From Zizania palustris (taxonomy: Eukaryota > Streptophyta > Magnoliopsida > Poales > Poaceae), in NCBI GenBank assembly GCA_019279435.1, contig JAAALK010000288.1:52333742-52397741 (forward strand): a stretch of 64,000 bases of DNA, read 5' to 3'. Below the pieces are notes generated by a model that saw nothing but the letters and a program-made list of their open reading frames with translations, ran no database searches and was not told the DNA's origin. Below are positions 22,306 to 33,220 of the stretch, one piece after another; within the stretch, counting starts at the first letter, position 1; each line of letters begins with the position of its first letter. The position numbers and the translations under genes are program-made.

Positions 22306-22587
22306 TTGTATTCATCTAGGTTTCTCTTTGGATGACCCCACACGTCCCTAGCCTCTTAAATACCCCCCTATAAATAGAGGTGCCTGGCCCTACCAAACTT
22401 GGCTGTTTATTTTCTAAATTAGATTGATTCATATTGAAGTGCTATTCTAGCTTCTACTGTTCATCAAAAATTCCTCTTTGTTTCGAACAGGAATTTTACC
22501 TCCACAACTTTGTTTCAATCGGGTTTGTTTTCTACTAGGAAATTCAAGTATTATCTGTTGTTCCATTGGGAATTAGGAGATAGCAGA
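22306..22587 (+). repeat. Element C LTR, second fragment with TATA box
   Basis: Continues the sequence interrupted at 11003. It holds TATAAATA at 22369-22376 within CCCCTATAAATAGAGG, a likely LTR promoter. It is cut at 22587 by element E. Confidence 0.6.
22583..22587. other. Probable target duplication of element E, left copy
   Basis: GCAGA here against GCAGC at 53008-53012: four of five bases agree, acceptable for an old insertion. Confidence 0.55.
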
Positions 22588-24027
22588 TGTTGTCACGGAA
22601 ATATGCCCCGCACTTGGGCTTGTTTGACGATCCAAAAGTGTGTGGATACTTAGGGATGAGCCTAAGCGTAACACAACACTGATGTCGCGTTCCGACTACC
22701 CTTAATAGTAGCAAGGGGGTGGAGTCGCCAAGTAATCAGATCGCACAAAATAATCCAATTAGCCATATATATAGATAAAATAAACCAACCGGCCGAACGG
22801 AGCCTGATTGATTCAGAGAGTACCGTGCGAAAGGTCACCGAAGGGGGTCCTTCGGCATCTGGTACGAAGGGTGCACCGAAGGTAACCTTCGTCGTTCAGA
22901 TTGATCTAGCCGAAGACAGGCTCCGAACAGATCGTAACATTAAATTGCCTCTAAATGACAAGGTTCGGTGCGAAGCCTCTAACACAACAAAGTTCAATGC
23001 GGGGCACTGGCGTGACGTAGTACGATGCGGGGTGCTGGCGTGATGAAGTTCGATGCGGAGTGCTGGCACGACGAAGTCTGATTCGAAGTGTTCCGATGCG
23101 ATGAAGTCTGGTGTGGTGTGTTCTGGCGTGACTCTGGTGCGAAGCAACTCCGATACGAAGCAGCTCCGTGCGCGTGACTCGACCAGACCAACAACAGCAT
23201 GATGAATTCGGCACGGACGGACGAAGCGAGGACTTGCCGAAGGGTGCTCTGGCAGCGTCCAAAACCAGCTTCCTAGCTCACGCAACCTTCGGCAAAGGGG
23301 GCTCTGAATGTTAAACCTTTAGTAAAACAAAAATCAAGTGCAAATTCGGCTTGGAGACTGAATTACCAAGTGTAGTAGTGTACAAAACAAAGGGTAGCAA
23401 TCTCTTACATAGATTAACGGATGGTTCACAAGCAAGCCAACAAGGTTATAGCAATCTATTACATAGATTAATGGATGATTCATAGGCGAACCAACAAGGC
23501 TTACCACAATTACGACATGGCCGACGGAGGGCTTCCAGCGCACACCCACAAAGGTATACTAATCTAATGCAGAAAGTAAAGAAAGTAACGGTACGGTTCA
23601 AACTAGGGTTTGAAGAGTTCTCTGTGTTGGGGGTCATATGAACCGACCTCACCCCTGTATTTATAGGGGCTAGTCTTCTTATCTCTAACTCTAATCTAAT
23701 AAGATTCGGCCTAATCATGATTAGAGATAAAAACAACCTGAATCTGTATAAGACTCATATCTGAAGCCTACCCGAAGTGGGCCTTCGGTAGGCCCGCCGA
23801 AGTATGCTCCTCAAGCCGAAGCTTCGGTGGAGAAGGCCACCGAGGAGCCTTAGGGCCCAAGCTGGCCTGCGAAGCAGGCCGCTAAAATGCCCCCGAGGCT
23901 CCGTGCAGGTGGGCCTCCAACACTTTAGGGCTTCGGCCTGTACCAGGAATTGTATATTTTTACCCAAAATTACCAAAATTGATATTTTGACAATTTCAAC
24001 CATTACTGCCATTTTTTGCTATCAACA
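22588..24027 (-). repeat. Element E 3' LTR
   Basis: 1440 bp. On the minus strand it starts TGTTGATAGC at 24027. A minus-strand TATAAATA box is at 23658-23665. It matches 41953-43137 plus 52828-53007, with many substitutions and small gaps. Confidence 0.88.
23658..23665 (-). promoter_or_regulatory. TATA box in element E 3' LTR
   Basis: TATAAATA on the minus strand in CCCCTATAAATACAGGGG. The same motif is in the other LTR at 42932-42939. Confidence 0.65.
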
Positions 24028-24045
24028 CATGCCCCCTGCCTTTTA
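24028..24045 (-). other. Polypurine tract of element E
   Basis: On the minus strand AAAAGGCAGGGGGCATG directly precedes the LTR start. Confidence 0.75.
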
Positions 24046-24084
24046 GCAAACTAAGTGAGCTAAAAGCACAATGGGCTAAGGACG

Positions 24085-25401
24085 ATATACTCCATATCGA
24101 CCTTTTGACACTTTTAAGCGCTTTGCCACACACTTGGGGAGTACTTCTTCAAATACCTGCCATTTAAAGCTCATTGAAATCGCTCTCCTTGTAGAGATTC
24201 TAACAAGTACGCATTACCTGGAGTGATTTCAGCTACCTTAAAAGGACCTTCCCAACTAGGTGACGATTTACCAAATTTGTGGCTTTTAGTGCCTAAGGGC
24301 AAAATAGTCTTCCAAACCAAGTCACCAACTTAAAAGAATTTTGCTTTGACTCTTCAGTTGTAGGCTCTAGCTACTCTCCTTTTATCTTTCTCTATGGATT
24401 CTAGTGCCCTTAACCTCTTATTGGTCACTTTTCCAAATTATCCTTCAAAAGAGTTTCATATTCATCAACTGATAAGCCATCTTGCTTAAGAAATCTTAAT
24501 GAGCCAAGATCTGCCTCCACTGGTAGAACGACTTCTTGTCCATACACTAACTCATATGGACTAATGTTGGTAGCACCATGCTTTGCAACTCTACAAGCCT
24601 ATAATGCCTTAGAAAGCACTTCATGCCACCTTTTAGGGAACTCTTCAATTTTCTTTTTAATGAGCTTAATTACAGTTTTATTACTAGACTCAGCCTAATC
24701 GTTGTCTTGAGCATAGTATGGTGAAGATTTATCAACTTAATACCATAAAATTTGGCAAAGTCTCTCACTTCTTTAGCAATAAATGAAGTACCTTGATCTG
24801 TAGTAAGAGTTTGGGAAATACCAAATCTATGTATAATGTGCTTCAATATGAAATCAATTACCTCATTGTGAGTCATGTTCTTCAGAGGCACGACCTCGGT
24901 CCACTTGGTGAAATAATTTGTTGCCATCAACATGAACCAATGCCCTTTTGAGGTGGGAGAATGAATTTGACCGATGAAGTCCAAGCCCTAACCTCAGCAC
25001 GGCCATGGTTTGATAATAGGGTTAAGTAGCGACATACGAGCCAACTAAATATTACCAAACTTTTGACATGCTTCACACCCTCTATAATACTTAAAACAAT
25101 CCTCAATCATAGTTGGCCAATAAAAACCTGCTCTTTTGAGCATCCAACTCATTTTCTAGGCCGACTAATGAGTTCCACAAAGTCCCTCATGAACTTCTCC
25201 TGTAGCCTCTCTAGATTGATCAGTATCTAAGCACTTTAGAAGTACTCCATCAATAGTTCGGTGATACAACACATCATCAAGTAACACAAATTTAAATGCC
25301 CGTCGTCGAACTTTCTGATCAACCCTTTGACCGAGATCTTTTAAATATTGGACGATTGGAATCATCCAATCATCCTTCTGGATTTCTAGAGGGTTGGCCA
25401 A
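24085..25401 (-). pseudogene. pol: Gypsy integrase region of element E
   Basis: The minus-strand segments are, in order, an N-terminal piece with KDDWMIPIVQYLKDLGQRV and HEGLCGTH, the catalytic core with MDFIGQIHSPTSKGHW and LTTDQGTSF, and a C-terminal part with GDLVWKTILPLGTK and PSWEGPFKVAEITPGNAY. The third catalytic acidic residue region is not readable in frame. Several stops and frameshifts interrupt it. The type resembles plant Tat-like Gypsy integrases. It is non-functional. Confidence 0.8.
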
Positions 25402-25462
25402 TTCCTTTTCTGATGTGGCGTCTAAATTTTACATTTCAAAGTGCCCTCTGAGTGACTCCTTT

Positions 25463-25735
25463 TCCTGCCAAGGGCTAGTCAGATCTGTTGTGCGGAGCCG
25501 ATTGGACCGAAGCCCTTCGACGGAGTGGTTTGGCGCGCGAAGGCCTCCGACGCTCGGAAGGCTTCAGCATGAGGAGCCCGACATGCAGAGTCCTTCCGCG
25601 GATGAAGGGCTCCGACACGAGGGCTCCATCGGGCAACACTCTTCGGTTGGCGTAGGGGTCCGGTCCGGAGGGTCCCATGGGCCTCGTGTCCACCTGAAGC
25701 CTTTGGCTTCGATAGGGAGTTCAAGCATCGACTTT
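25463..25735. other. GC-rich segment within AT-rich pol remnant
   Basis: About 270 bp, much richer in G+C and CG than the flanking pol sequence, sits between the RNase H and integrase remnants of element E. It reads without a recognised domain. It could be a linker, a captured fragment or a small insertion. I see no clear target duplication. Confidence 0.5.
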
Positions 25736-25737
25736 CC

Positions 25738-26376
25738 CTATACAGAATTTTTTCCTTTCCTGACTTGATAGCCACATGCTTGCTGAGCCAAATCATTTGC
25801 AATTGAATTGGCTTCTCTAGACACGTGAGAAATTTTGAAGTTATCAAAGGTAGCAATTATGTCTAAACATTTATCCAAGTAGCTATTTAGCAAACCATTA
25901 AAACATTGAGCAATTTTAGCTACTTGTTGTACCACTTAGAGGTTCATAAGCCAAATCATACTCAATCAAAGCATAATCCCACTTCCCGATTCTACCACTT
26001 AGAATCAGCTTTTGCAACATGTATTTTACGACATCGGTTTGACAAGAAACAATACATGTGCTAGGGAGAAGATAGTGACATAATTTTGTACATGCATAAT
26101 AAAGTGATAAACACAAATGCTTCACAAACATGTACCTTGTCTCGGCGTCCAGCAAGCGGCGACTCAAGAATGTGATGATGTACTCTTTTCCCTCCACCTC
26201 TTGTGTTAGCACGGCTCCTATCCCGCTATCTTCTATAGCAATGTATAGCCGAAATGGAATCCCGACTTTTGGTGCTCTTACCACGGGCAGTGTTGACAAG
26301 CACTCTTTAATCTTCTTGAAGGCGCTTTGATGACTTGCTGAGAAACCATGTTGAAGAATATGGTTTTGATATTCCA
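25738..26376 (-). pseudogene. pol: Gypsy RNase H region of element E
   Basis: The minus strand encodes the segment that follows reverse transcriptase in Gypsy pol: AFKKIKECLSTLPVVRAP, then FRLYIAIEDSGIGAVLTQ and YIITFLSRRLLDAETRY. A further part with SHVSREANSIANDLAQQA resembles the end of the second, archaeal-type RNase H found in the Tat lineage. Between them a stretch is lost and the frame shifts near 25925. The upstream reverse transcriptase is absent because element F starts at 26381. Confidence 0.8.
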
Positions 26377-26862
26377 GATGTGATGAGTGATTGTCAACGG
26401 AAGTCAATAGAAGGGAGAGATGAAGACCTGCCGAGTCTGAGGCGCATGTGACTCAGGTACACGGGCAGTGAGTGACGGCCGGGCAGAGGAGCCGCGGAGT
26501 CGGGCTTGCCCAATCTGGGTACATGGCTAGGAGCGGCAGATGATCCACTGGTCTGTTGACTGGGTTTGACTCAAGTACATGGGCGGCGAGCGATTGCCGG
26601 GCTGAGGAAGCTGCGGGATCGGGTCGGCCCAATCCGGGTACCCGGTGCGAAGACGGTGGACACTTTATCAGTTTCGGTGTAAAACTGACAATCTATGTTT
26701 AATTCATTTTTAGGATATTAATATTTAGTTTTTAAGTTAAGAATATTTTTATTTGAGTCAGGTGATTTTTTAAGAATATTTTAGTAATTTTCGAAATTTA
26801 TTTTAGAGTCAGTTTAATTTTACCCGAGGGTAAATTAGTCTTTTCATGTATTAGGATTTGCA

Positions 26863-26870
26863 TATAAATA
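26863..26870 (+). promoter_or_regulatory. TATA box in element F LTR
   Basis: TATAAATA within GCATATAAATAGGCCCC, at the place matching the TATA box of element D. Confidence 0.65.
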
Positions 26871-27262
26871 GGCCCCTATCCCCCTGGGGATAGATGACTG
26901 TTATTTTTTATCATTCCCCAGATTGAATCTACAGTCCATGAGTTTTTGGTTCGGATCTCCTATTTTCCTTCACCGTCAAACTCCTTTCTCCACCGGCGCT
27001 TTTCTCCATCGCTTGATCTGCTACAGAGGCTAGATGTTTTGCCGGACAGCTACAGAGGTGCCGACACCATGAACGACTACAGGAAGCGATAGCGCCAGAG
27101 ATGAGTAATTGCTGTATTGGTTTTTGAGAACTCTTTTTCTTGCATGTTTGCTACAGAAGTGCATGCGAATGTCTAAACACTTTGTGTAGTACATATTTTG
27201 AATGATCCATTTTCGGAATTTGCTCCAAATTTCTGCATGTCTGAGTATTTCTTTTGCTATAT

Positions 27263-27267
27263 CAAAG
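27263..27267. other. Target duplication of element G, left copy
   Basis: CAAAG before the LTR, identical to 39114-39118. Confidence 0.92.
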
Positions 27268-27762
27268 TGTTGGGGGAAAATATTCCATCCTCAGGGTTAT
27301 TGTAGTAACAGGACAAAGGCAGGCGATTGATTCAAAGGTTTCCAGATTACATCTTCGGAGATGCGTTGAGTCCAGTTCGAAGTATGAAGACAGACCCTAG
27401 TTCGTAGTATATCTTCGAACATGGACTCTTCTAAGATCTTTTCTGCCAGCTAAGATGGAAGACTTATCTTCTTTCTCATTAGATTAGTCTTTTACCATTT
27501 TAGCCCTATTAAGGGTACTGAATAGTTTCCACTATGTCGGTTGTAATAGAGGGGTAAAAAGGTCTTTTCCTTAATGTTTGGGCCTATAAATACCCCCCGT
27601 TTTACCCTGTAATGAGGACCGAATACAAGTTATTCAATACACACTTTCGAACTATTCTAAGCTATTATCCTTTCGGAGGCTTAGAACAGTTTGCTTCGCA
27701 AACACTTCGTTTGTTAGTTTCTATTCTTCAGAAACATGTTAGCGTAATCTTTTACGCCAACA
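27268..27762 (+). repeat. Element G 5' LTR
   Basis: 495 bp with a TATA box at 27585-27592. Confidence 0.95.
27585..27592 (+). promoter_or_regulatory. TATA box in element G 5' LTR
   Basis: TATAAATA within GGGCCTATAAATACCCCC; the same at 38936-38943 in the 3' LTR. Confidence 0.7.
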
Positions 27763-27763
27763 G

Positions 27764-27782
27764 TTGGCGCCGTCCGTGGGGA
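27764..27782 (+). other. Primer-binding site of element G
   Basis: TTGGCGCCGTCCGTGGGGA one base after the LTR. This is a form common in grass Tat-type elements; I do not assign the tRNA. Confidence 0.8.
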
Positions 27783-27824
27783 ACCTAGTCCAAGAAACTT
27801 CGTTCTCTACCAAACTTTCAAACC

Positions 27825-29060
27825 ATGCCTCCTAAGCGGAGTTCAGTTGGTAATCCTACTCGAAGGTCTCCTCGGACCTTCGGAGCTAGATTCTCAGATA
27901 CAGTTGAAGTCAGAGGACCTTCAACTGTTCATCCACCTCAAACCCCAGAAGGAACATCCATTCCCCGAGTACACGGAGATCCTCCGTCAACTCCATCCAT
28001 ACTTCGGCCCAGATACGGAGCTTCTCTTCCACCTCAATTTCCACTTCAAACCGATCACAATAGTTCTCGAGACCCGGAAGATCCTTCCGGAGGAGATGAA
28101 GATAGACTTGGTGATATGGCTGCGTAGATGGCCAGTCTCCAAGCCGAAGTAGCGAGATGGCGGCAAGAAGCTGCAGATAGGCTTCACTCTCAAGCCATCC
28201 CAGTTATTCCCGAAGTGCTTGAAGACGAAGAACATATCTATCCAGAAGCCCCAGAGAACGCCTCCTTCGATACTGATTCTCCGCTGCATCCTGAGCTGCA
28301 AAAGGTTCGCTTCGATCCGAAGTTTAAAACTTCGAAGGTTTGCAAGTATGCCGGAGATGAAGATCCCAGGGAATTTGTTCGATCTTATGCTTTGGCAATT
28401 CAAGCCAGCTGAGGAGTGCGGGATACTGTGGCTAAATGCTTCCCCCTGGCTCTTCAAGGAGTGGCTTTACGATGGTTCTAGTCTTTAAAGCCAGGATCAA
28501 TCAGTACATGGGGGCAGCTAAAGAAGAAGTTCGTAAGTAATTTACAGGGTACCTTCGTGCCTCCAATGTCAACGGGAAGTCTTTTCCAGGTGAAGCAGCT
28601 CCCTAGAGAAACCTTAAGACAATACTTCAAGCGCTTCGCTCATACGAAGTTGCAAATTCGAGGGTTGTCTACATCTTCGGTAGTGGATGCAGCTCGAGAG
28701 GGAGTCATTCATCCAGGCCTACTTGATAAACTCCACCAGAAAAGCATATCTTCGTTTTCTCAGTTAATGTCATATTTTGAAGAGTATGCAAGGTCAGAAG
28801 AAGGCTGGCTTCGGAGAACTACAGCTACCCCGTCTATATTGCAGGAAGTAAAATTGGAAGTGAAAACTTCGGCACAACCACAAGGACCTGCTTTCGAAGC
28901 TCAGCATGACAGGAGAAGGGGGCAAAAGCATCCTCGTTCAGAAGTTCTGAACATTGCACCCCCGCAAAAGTTTAATCAGAGAGCTCCACAACCTTCGGGA
29001 AGCAAAACTAGCGGTTGGAAGCCTCCAGGGAAGTCAGCTGGAAAGGCCAAACTTTCTCTT
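27825..29060 (+). pseudogene. gag: Gypsy gag of element G, with stops and a frameshift
   Basis: The ATG at 27825 opens a Pro/Arg-rich N-terminus (MPPKRSSVGNPTRRSP). The Tat-type gag core follows: YAGDEDPREFVRSYALAIQA, then FVPPMSTGSLFQVKQLPRET and YFKRFAHTKLQIRGL. In-frame stops lie at 28125 (TAG), 28410 (TGA) and 28479 (TAG). Near 29015-29050 the frame shifts by one base into the long downstream frame, which holds the Cys/His knuckle CCIHGENRSHATDTC. The three stops make this copy unable to give full-length gag, although pol is open. Confidence 0.88.
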
Positions 29061-32000
29061 GTTGTATCCATGGTGAAAACCGAAGCCATGCAACTGATAC
29101 TTGCAAGGCTATACTTGCTCTGAGAGGAGAGTATCTGGAAAGAATTTCGGGTCGAGGTACTACTGACCGAGTTCAAGCTGAAGTGCGCCCGGAGCCTGTC
29201 CAAGCTGTGGCGCAGATAGAAAACTTCGAAGCTGCAAGACGCCCTCCGGTGGTCAATATTATGCCACCTCCGAAGCAAGAAGAGGGCCATGACCGAGGAA
29301 AAAGAGTAGTCCTCCCTATCTCCGGAGGAGGTACTCTAGGAAGCATGTCAAAAAGGCAGAGGAGAGAGTATGTCCGAGAAGTGGGGCACATTGGAACCTC
29401 GTCATCTGCAGCTGCCATGCCTGAATGGTCCCATGTACCAATATCTTTTTCCGTAGAAGATGCAGCTGGCATTAAATTTCCACATGCAGACCCACTTGTC
29501 ATTACTGCTGACATTGCAGGAACTGAAGTCCGAAGAGTGTTAATTGACGGAGGAAGTTCGGCAGACATTATTTTTGTTCAATCCTTCGATCAATTGTGCA
29601 TCTCCAGAAAGCACCTTCTTCCAGCGGCTCGTCCCTTGCAAGGCTTCGCAGGACCTCCGCTTGATGCACTTGGCCAAATTGGCCTGGAAGTTACCTTCGG
29701 AGAAGGATTGTTAGCCAGGACAGAGGAAGTAATCTTCGACGTTGTAGATGCTTCATATGCCTACAACGTCATATTCGGAAGAGGCATGTTAAATCAGTTC
29801 GGAGCTGTGGCACACCACAATTACTTGTGCATGAAGATGCCCACCCAAGCGGGAGCGCTCACTATCTTCGGAGATCAAGCTACTACCCGAAGAGCGGAAT
29901 ATGGTCACGACCCCCCTCTTGATCCAAGACAAGTGAATAACGTGCAAGATAATCAAGAAAATTTTTCAGCCCCTTCCGAATCTTCGAAGAAATCCTTCCC
30001 AAGACCAAGTCCTGAAGGAGAGATCGCAACGAAGATTATTGTTAAAGATGGTAAAGAATATGCATTTCAATTTGGTAAAGATTTACCTGAAGAAGTTGCC
30101 ACCTCCTTGGAAAAAGTAGTGGAGGAGAATTTAGATGTCTTTGCCTGCTCTGACAAAGACATCACCGGAGTCAATCGGGATATTATTGAACATAGTTTAC
30201 TTGTAAACCCGAAGGCCCAGCCTATTCGGCAAGGACTCCGAAAAATGTCTGCAGAAAGAGCTGCTCTTGCTAAAGATGAAGTTGAAAAGTTGTTGAAGGC
30301 TGGGATTATCAGAGAAGTGGCTCACACAGAATGGTTAGCCAATCCAGTCTTCGTCAGGAAGAAATCTTCTGGGAAGTGGCGCATGTGCATTGATTTCACA
30401 TCCTTGAATAAAGCATGCCCTCGTGACCCCTACCCCATGCCCCGAATTGATCAATTGGTCGACTCCACCACAGGTTCGGAGTTATTAAGCTTCCTTGACG
30501 CGTATTCCGGTTATCATCAAATATGGTTGAAACGCGAAGATGAGATCAAGACAAGCTTCGTAACTTCCTCGGGAGTCTTCTGTTATGTAAGAATGCCTTT
30601 TGGCTTAAGAAATGCCGGGGCTACTTTTTCGAGGTTAGTTGCTAAGGCTCTAGGTCATCAATTAGGTCGTAATGTGGAGGCCTACATGGATGATATTGTA
30701 ATAAAGAGTGCTTTAAAGCACCAACATAGCCTAGACTTAGCAGAAACATTTAATAGCCTTCGAGCATGTGGGATCCGTCTTAACCCCGAAAAGTGTATCT
30801 TCGGAGCTAAGGATGGAAAGTTGTTAGTGTATTTAGTTTCAAGCAGAGGAATTGAAGCTAGCCCTACTCAAATAACTGCTTTGCAGAAGATGGCTCCTCC
30901 GGAAAATTTAAAGCAAGTGCAAAAGCTGACTGGTCGTCTGGCAGCACTTAGCAGGTTTTTGGCAAGGTCTGCGGAGAGAAGTTTGCCTATTTTCAAAGCA
31001 TTGAAAGGGTCCGAAGATTTTGCATGGACACCGGAGTGTCAGAAAAGCTTCGAAGATATTAAAGAGTATCTCAGTAATCTTGCTACACTCACGGTGCCTA
31101 CTGCGGATGAAACCCTACTTCTTTATCTTGCAGCTACAGGCTCTGCTGTCAGCGCAGTCCTTGTCAGAGAAATGGATTACAATGGGAAGTTGGTACAAAA
31201 TCCAGTTTATTTTGTGTCCGAAGCATTATCAGGAGCAAAGACAAGGTATTCCGAGCTTGAAAAGTTCGTTTATGCTCTGATAATGGCTTCGAGGAAGCTA
31301 AGACATTATTTTTTAGCTCATAATGTAATTGTACCAACTTCGTACCCTTTGGGAGATATGCTCCGAAGTAAGGATTCCACTAGAAGAATTGGAAAGTGGG
31401 CAGTTGAGCTAGCACCCTTCGGCATATCCTTTCTGGCAAGGACAACAATCAAATCACAAGTCTTGGCAAACTTCGTAGCAGAATGGACTCCACCTACAGC
31501 ATGGATTCCGGAGAAGTCAAGCGAAGGAATCTGGACTATTTATTCTGATGGGGCTTTCCAAGCATCCGGAGCAGGCGTTGGAGCAATTTTGATTTCGCCT
31601 TCCGGCCAAAGAGCAATGTACTCCGCAAGACTCAACTTTAAGTCTACCAATAATATAGCGGAGTATGAAGGAATTTTACTGGGACTTCGAAAAGCACGTG
31701 CTCTAGGAGCTTCAAGAGTTGTTATAAAGACAGATTCTCAAATAGTAGCAGGGCACGTGGATAAAAGTTTTCAAGTTCGGCATCCACAGCTTGCAAAGTA
31801 CTTAGAAGAAATCCGTAAGATCGAAGCACAATTAAAGGGTATTTCCATTCGGAGTATACCAAGAGCAGAAAATGTGCAAGGGGACATCTTAGCAAAAGCT
31901 GCAGCCAGAGCTATGGATATACCAGAAGAAGCTTTTTATGAGGAGCTCAGTACACCTTCGGTGCCACAAATTCCATCAGCAGAGATTCTTTGCATTCCAA

Positions 32001-33220
32001 GTACGGATTGGAGAAATTCAATCATGGAATTTTTACAAGGAGGGACAAATTTGTCTGAAGAGCCACAGTTTTCAAGATTGAAACTCAGGGTTAGGAATTA
32101 TCAAATAATCAACAGTATTTTATACAAGGCCGGAGTATGTTCCCCTCTACTCCGATGTATATCTCAAGCCGAAGGTCAAGAAATACTTCGAGAAATCCAT
32201 GAAGGACTTTGCGGTAGTCATTTGGCCCCTCGAGCTTTGGCAGGAAAAACACTTCGCCAGGGGCTTTATTGGCCTACAATAATAGCTGATGCGGAGAATT
32301 TGGTCCGCACTTGTCAAGGATGCCAGTGGATGGGTCGACGGAGTCATCGCCCACCAACAGCTCTTCAAGTTATTGCTCCGGTATGGCCCATGGCCAGATG
32401 GGGTATGGATTTAATTGGTCCCTTTCCAGTAGCTAAGGGAAATTTAAAGTTCGCAGTGGTAGCTATTGAATATTTTTCTAAGTGGGTAGAAGCAGAGCCC
32501 TTAACAGCTATCACTTCGAACAATGTACAGAAATTCTTTTGGAAAAATATCATTTGCCTGTTCGGAGTGCCTAGACAACTCACGGTTGATAATGGAACAC
32601 AGTTCGATGCAGAACCTTTCAGAAAATTCTGCGAAGATCTAGGCATCCAGTTATGTTTTGCTGTAGTAAGGCATCCTCAGTCTAATGGAGCTGTAGAAAG
32701 AGCCAATGGAAATATTTTTTCAGGGCTAAATCGAAGAATAGTAGGATTAGCAAAAGGACTGTGGACCGAAGAACTCCCGAAGATTTTGTGGTCCATTCGG
32801 ACTATGCAAACAAGGTCCACATGTTTTACTCCATTCAGATTGCTATTCGGAGATGAAGCTATGACTCCAACGGAGCTCAAAGGAGGATCACTTCGCAGCA
32901 CCGAACCGGAGGTTGAAGGAGAAAGACAAGCTTCGCTAGATTTAATAGAAGAAACAAGACTTCGAGCTGTGGCCAATTTATCAAAGTATCACCAGCAGAC
33001 GAAGACTTGGTTTGACCCGAAGGTTAAGATCAATGAACTTAGACCGGGTCATCTTGTTTTGCGAAGCATTATAGCGCCAGGAAAATTAGGAAATAAATGG
33101 GAAGGTCCATACTTAATTGTTCGTTCAGGACGTCCTGGCTCTTTTAAATTAGCTAATTTGGAAGGTGAAGAATTAGCACATACTTGGCATGTGGAGCACC
33201 TAAAGCGATACTTCGCATAA
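29015..33220 (+). CDS. pol: Gypsy (Tat-type) gag end and pol polyprotein, 1401 codons open
   Basis: This frame is open throughout. In order it encodes the gag knuckle (about residues 11-25); the protease motif LIDGGSSADIIF near 176; reverse transcriptase with CIDFTSLNKACPRDPYPMP and YMDD near 557; a first RNase H with SALVREM-like sequence; a second, archaeal-type RNase H with IYSDGAFQASGAGVG near 841 and TDSQIVAGHV; the integrase zinc region with HEGLCGSH and CQGCQ; and the catalytic core with MDLIGPFP, TVDNGTQF and SNGAVERANG. It ends in the GNKWEGPYLIV module and HVEHLKRYFA. Reverse transcriptase before integrase marks Gypsy. It likely needs a gag frame fusion for expression, which the upstream lesions prevent in this copy. 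Confidence 0.93.
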   Translation: MEASREVSWKGQTFSCCIHGENRSHATDTCKAILALRGEYLERISGRGTTDRVQAEVRPEPVQAVAQIENFEAARRPPVVNIMPPPKQEEGHDRGKRVVLPISGGGTLGSMSKRQRREYVREVGHIGTSSSAAAMPEWSHVPISFSVEDAAGIKFPHADPLVITADIAGTEVRRVLIDGGSSADIIFVQSFDQLCISRKHLLPAARPLQGFAGPPLDALGQIGLEVTFGEGLLARTEEVIFDVVDASYAYNVIFGRGMLNQFGAVAHHNYLCMKMPTQAGALTIFGDQATTRRAEYGHDPPLDPRQVNNVQDNQENFSAPSESSKKSFPRPSPEGEIATKIIVKDGKEYAFQFGKDLPEEVATSLEKVVEENLDVFACSDKDITGVNRDIIEHSLLVNPKAQPIRQGLRKMSAERAALAKDEVEKLLKAGIIREVAHTEWLANPVFVRKKSSGKWRMCIDFTSLNKACPRDPYPMPRIDQLVDSTTGSELLSFLDAYSGYHQIWLKREDEIKTSFVTSSGVFCYVRMPFGLRNAGATFSRLVAKALGHQLGRNVEAYMDDIVIKSALKHQHSLDLAETFNSLRACGIRLNPEKCIFGAKDGKLLVYLVSSRGIEASPTQITALQKMAPPENLKQVQKLTGRLAALSRFLARSAERSLPIFKALKGSEDFAWTPECQKSFEDIKEYLSNLATLTVPTADETLLLYLAATGSAVSAVLVREMDYNGKLVQNPVYFVSEALSGAKTRYSELEKFVYALIMASRKLRHYFLAHNVIVPTSYPLGDMLRSKDSTRRIGKWAVELAPFGISFLARTTIKSQVLANFVAEWTPPTAWIPEKSSEGIWTIYSDGAFQASGAGVGAILISPSGQRAMYSARLNFKSTNNIAEYEGILLGLRKARALGASRVVIKTDSQIVAGHVDKSFQVRHPQLAKYLEEIRKIEAQLKGISIRSIPRAENVQGDILAKAAARAMDIPEEAFYEELSTPSVPQIPSAEILCIPSTDWRNSIMEFLQGGTNLSEEPQFSRLKLRVRNYQIINSILYKAGVCSPLLRCISQAEGQEILREIHEGLCGSHLAPRALAGKTLRQGLYWPTIIADAENLVRTCQGCQWMGRRSHRPPTALQVIAPVWPMARWGMDLIGPFPVAKGNLKFAVVAIEYFSKWVEAEPLTAITSNNVQKFFWKNIICLFGVPRQLTVDNGTQFDAEPFRKFCEDLGIQLCFAVVRHPQSNGAVERANGNIFSGLNRRIVGLAKGLWTEELPKILWSIRTMQTRSTCFTPFRLLFGDEAMTPTELKGGSLRSTEPEVEGERQASLDLIEETRLRAVANLSKYHQQTKTWFDPKVKINELRPGHLVLRSIIAPGKLGNKWEGPYLIVRSGRPGSFKLANLEGEELAHTWHVEHLKRYFA

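Larger units (their letters stand above)
26381..27267 (+). repeat. Element F 5' LTR, first part
   Basis: It starts TGATGAG, which matches base 44 of the element D LTR; the hairpin that opens D is absent. A TATA box is at 26863-26870. It is interrupted at 27267 by element G. Confidence 0.85.
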
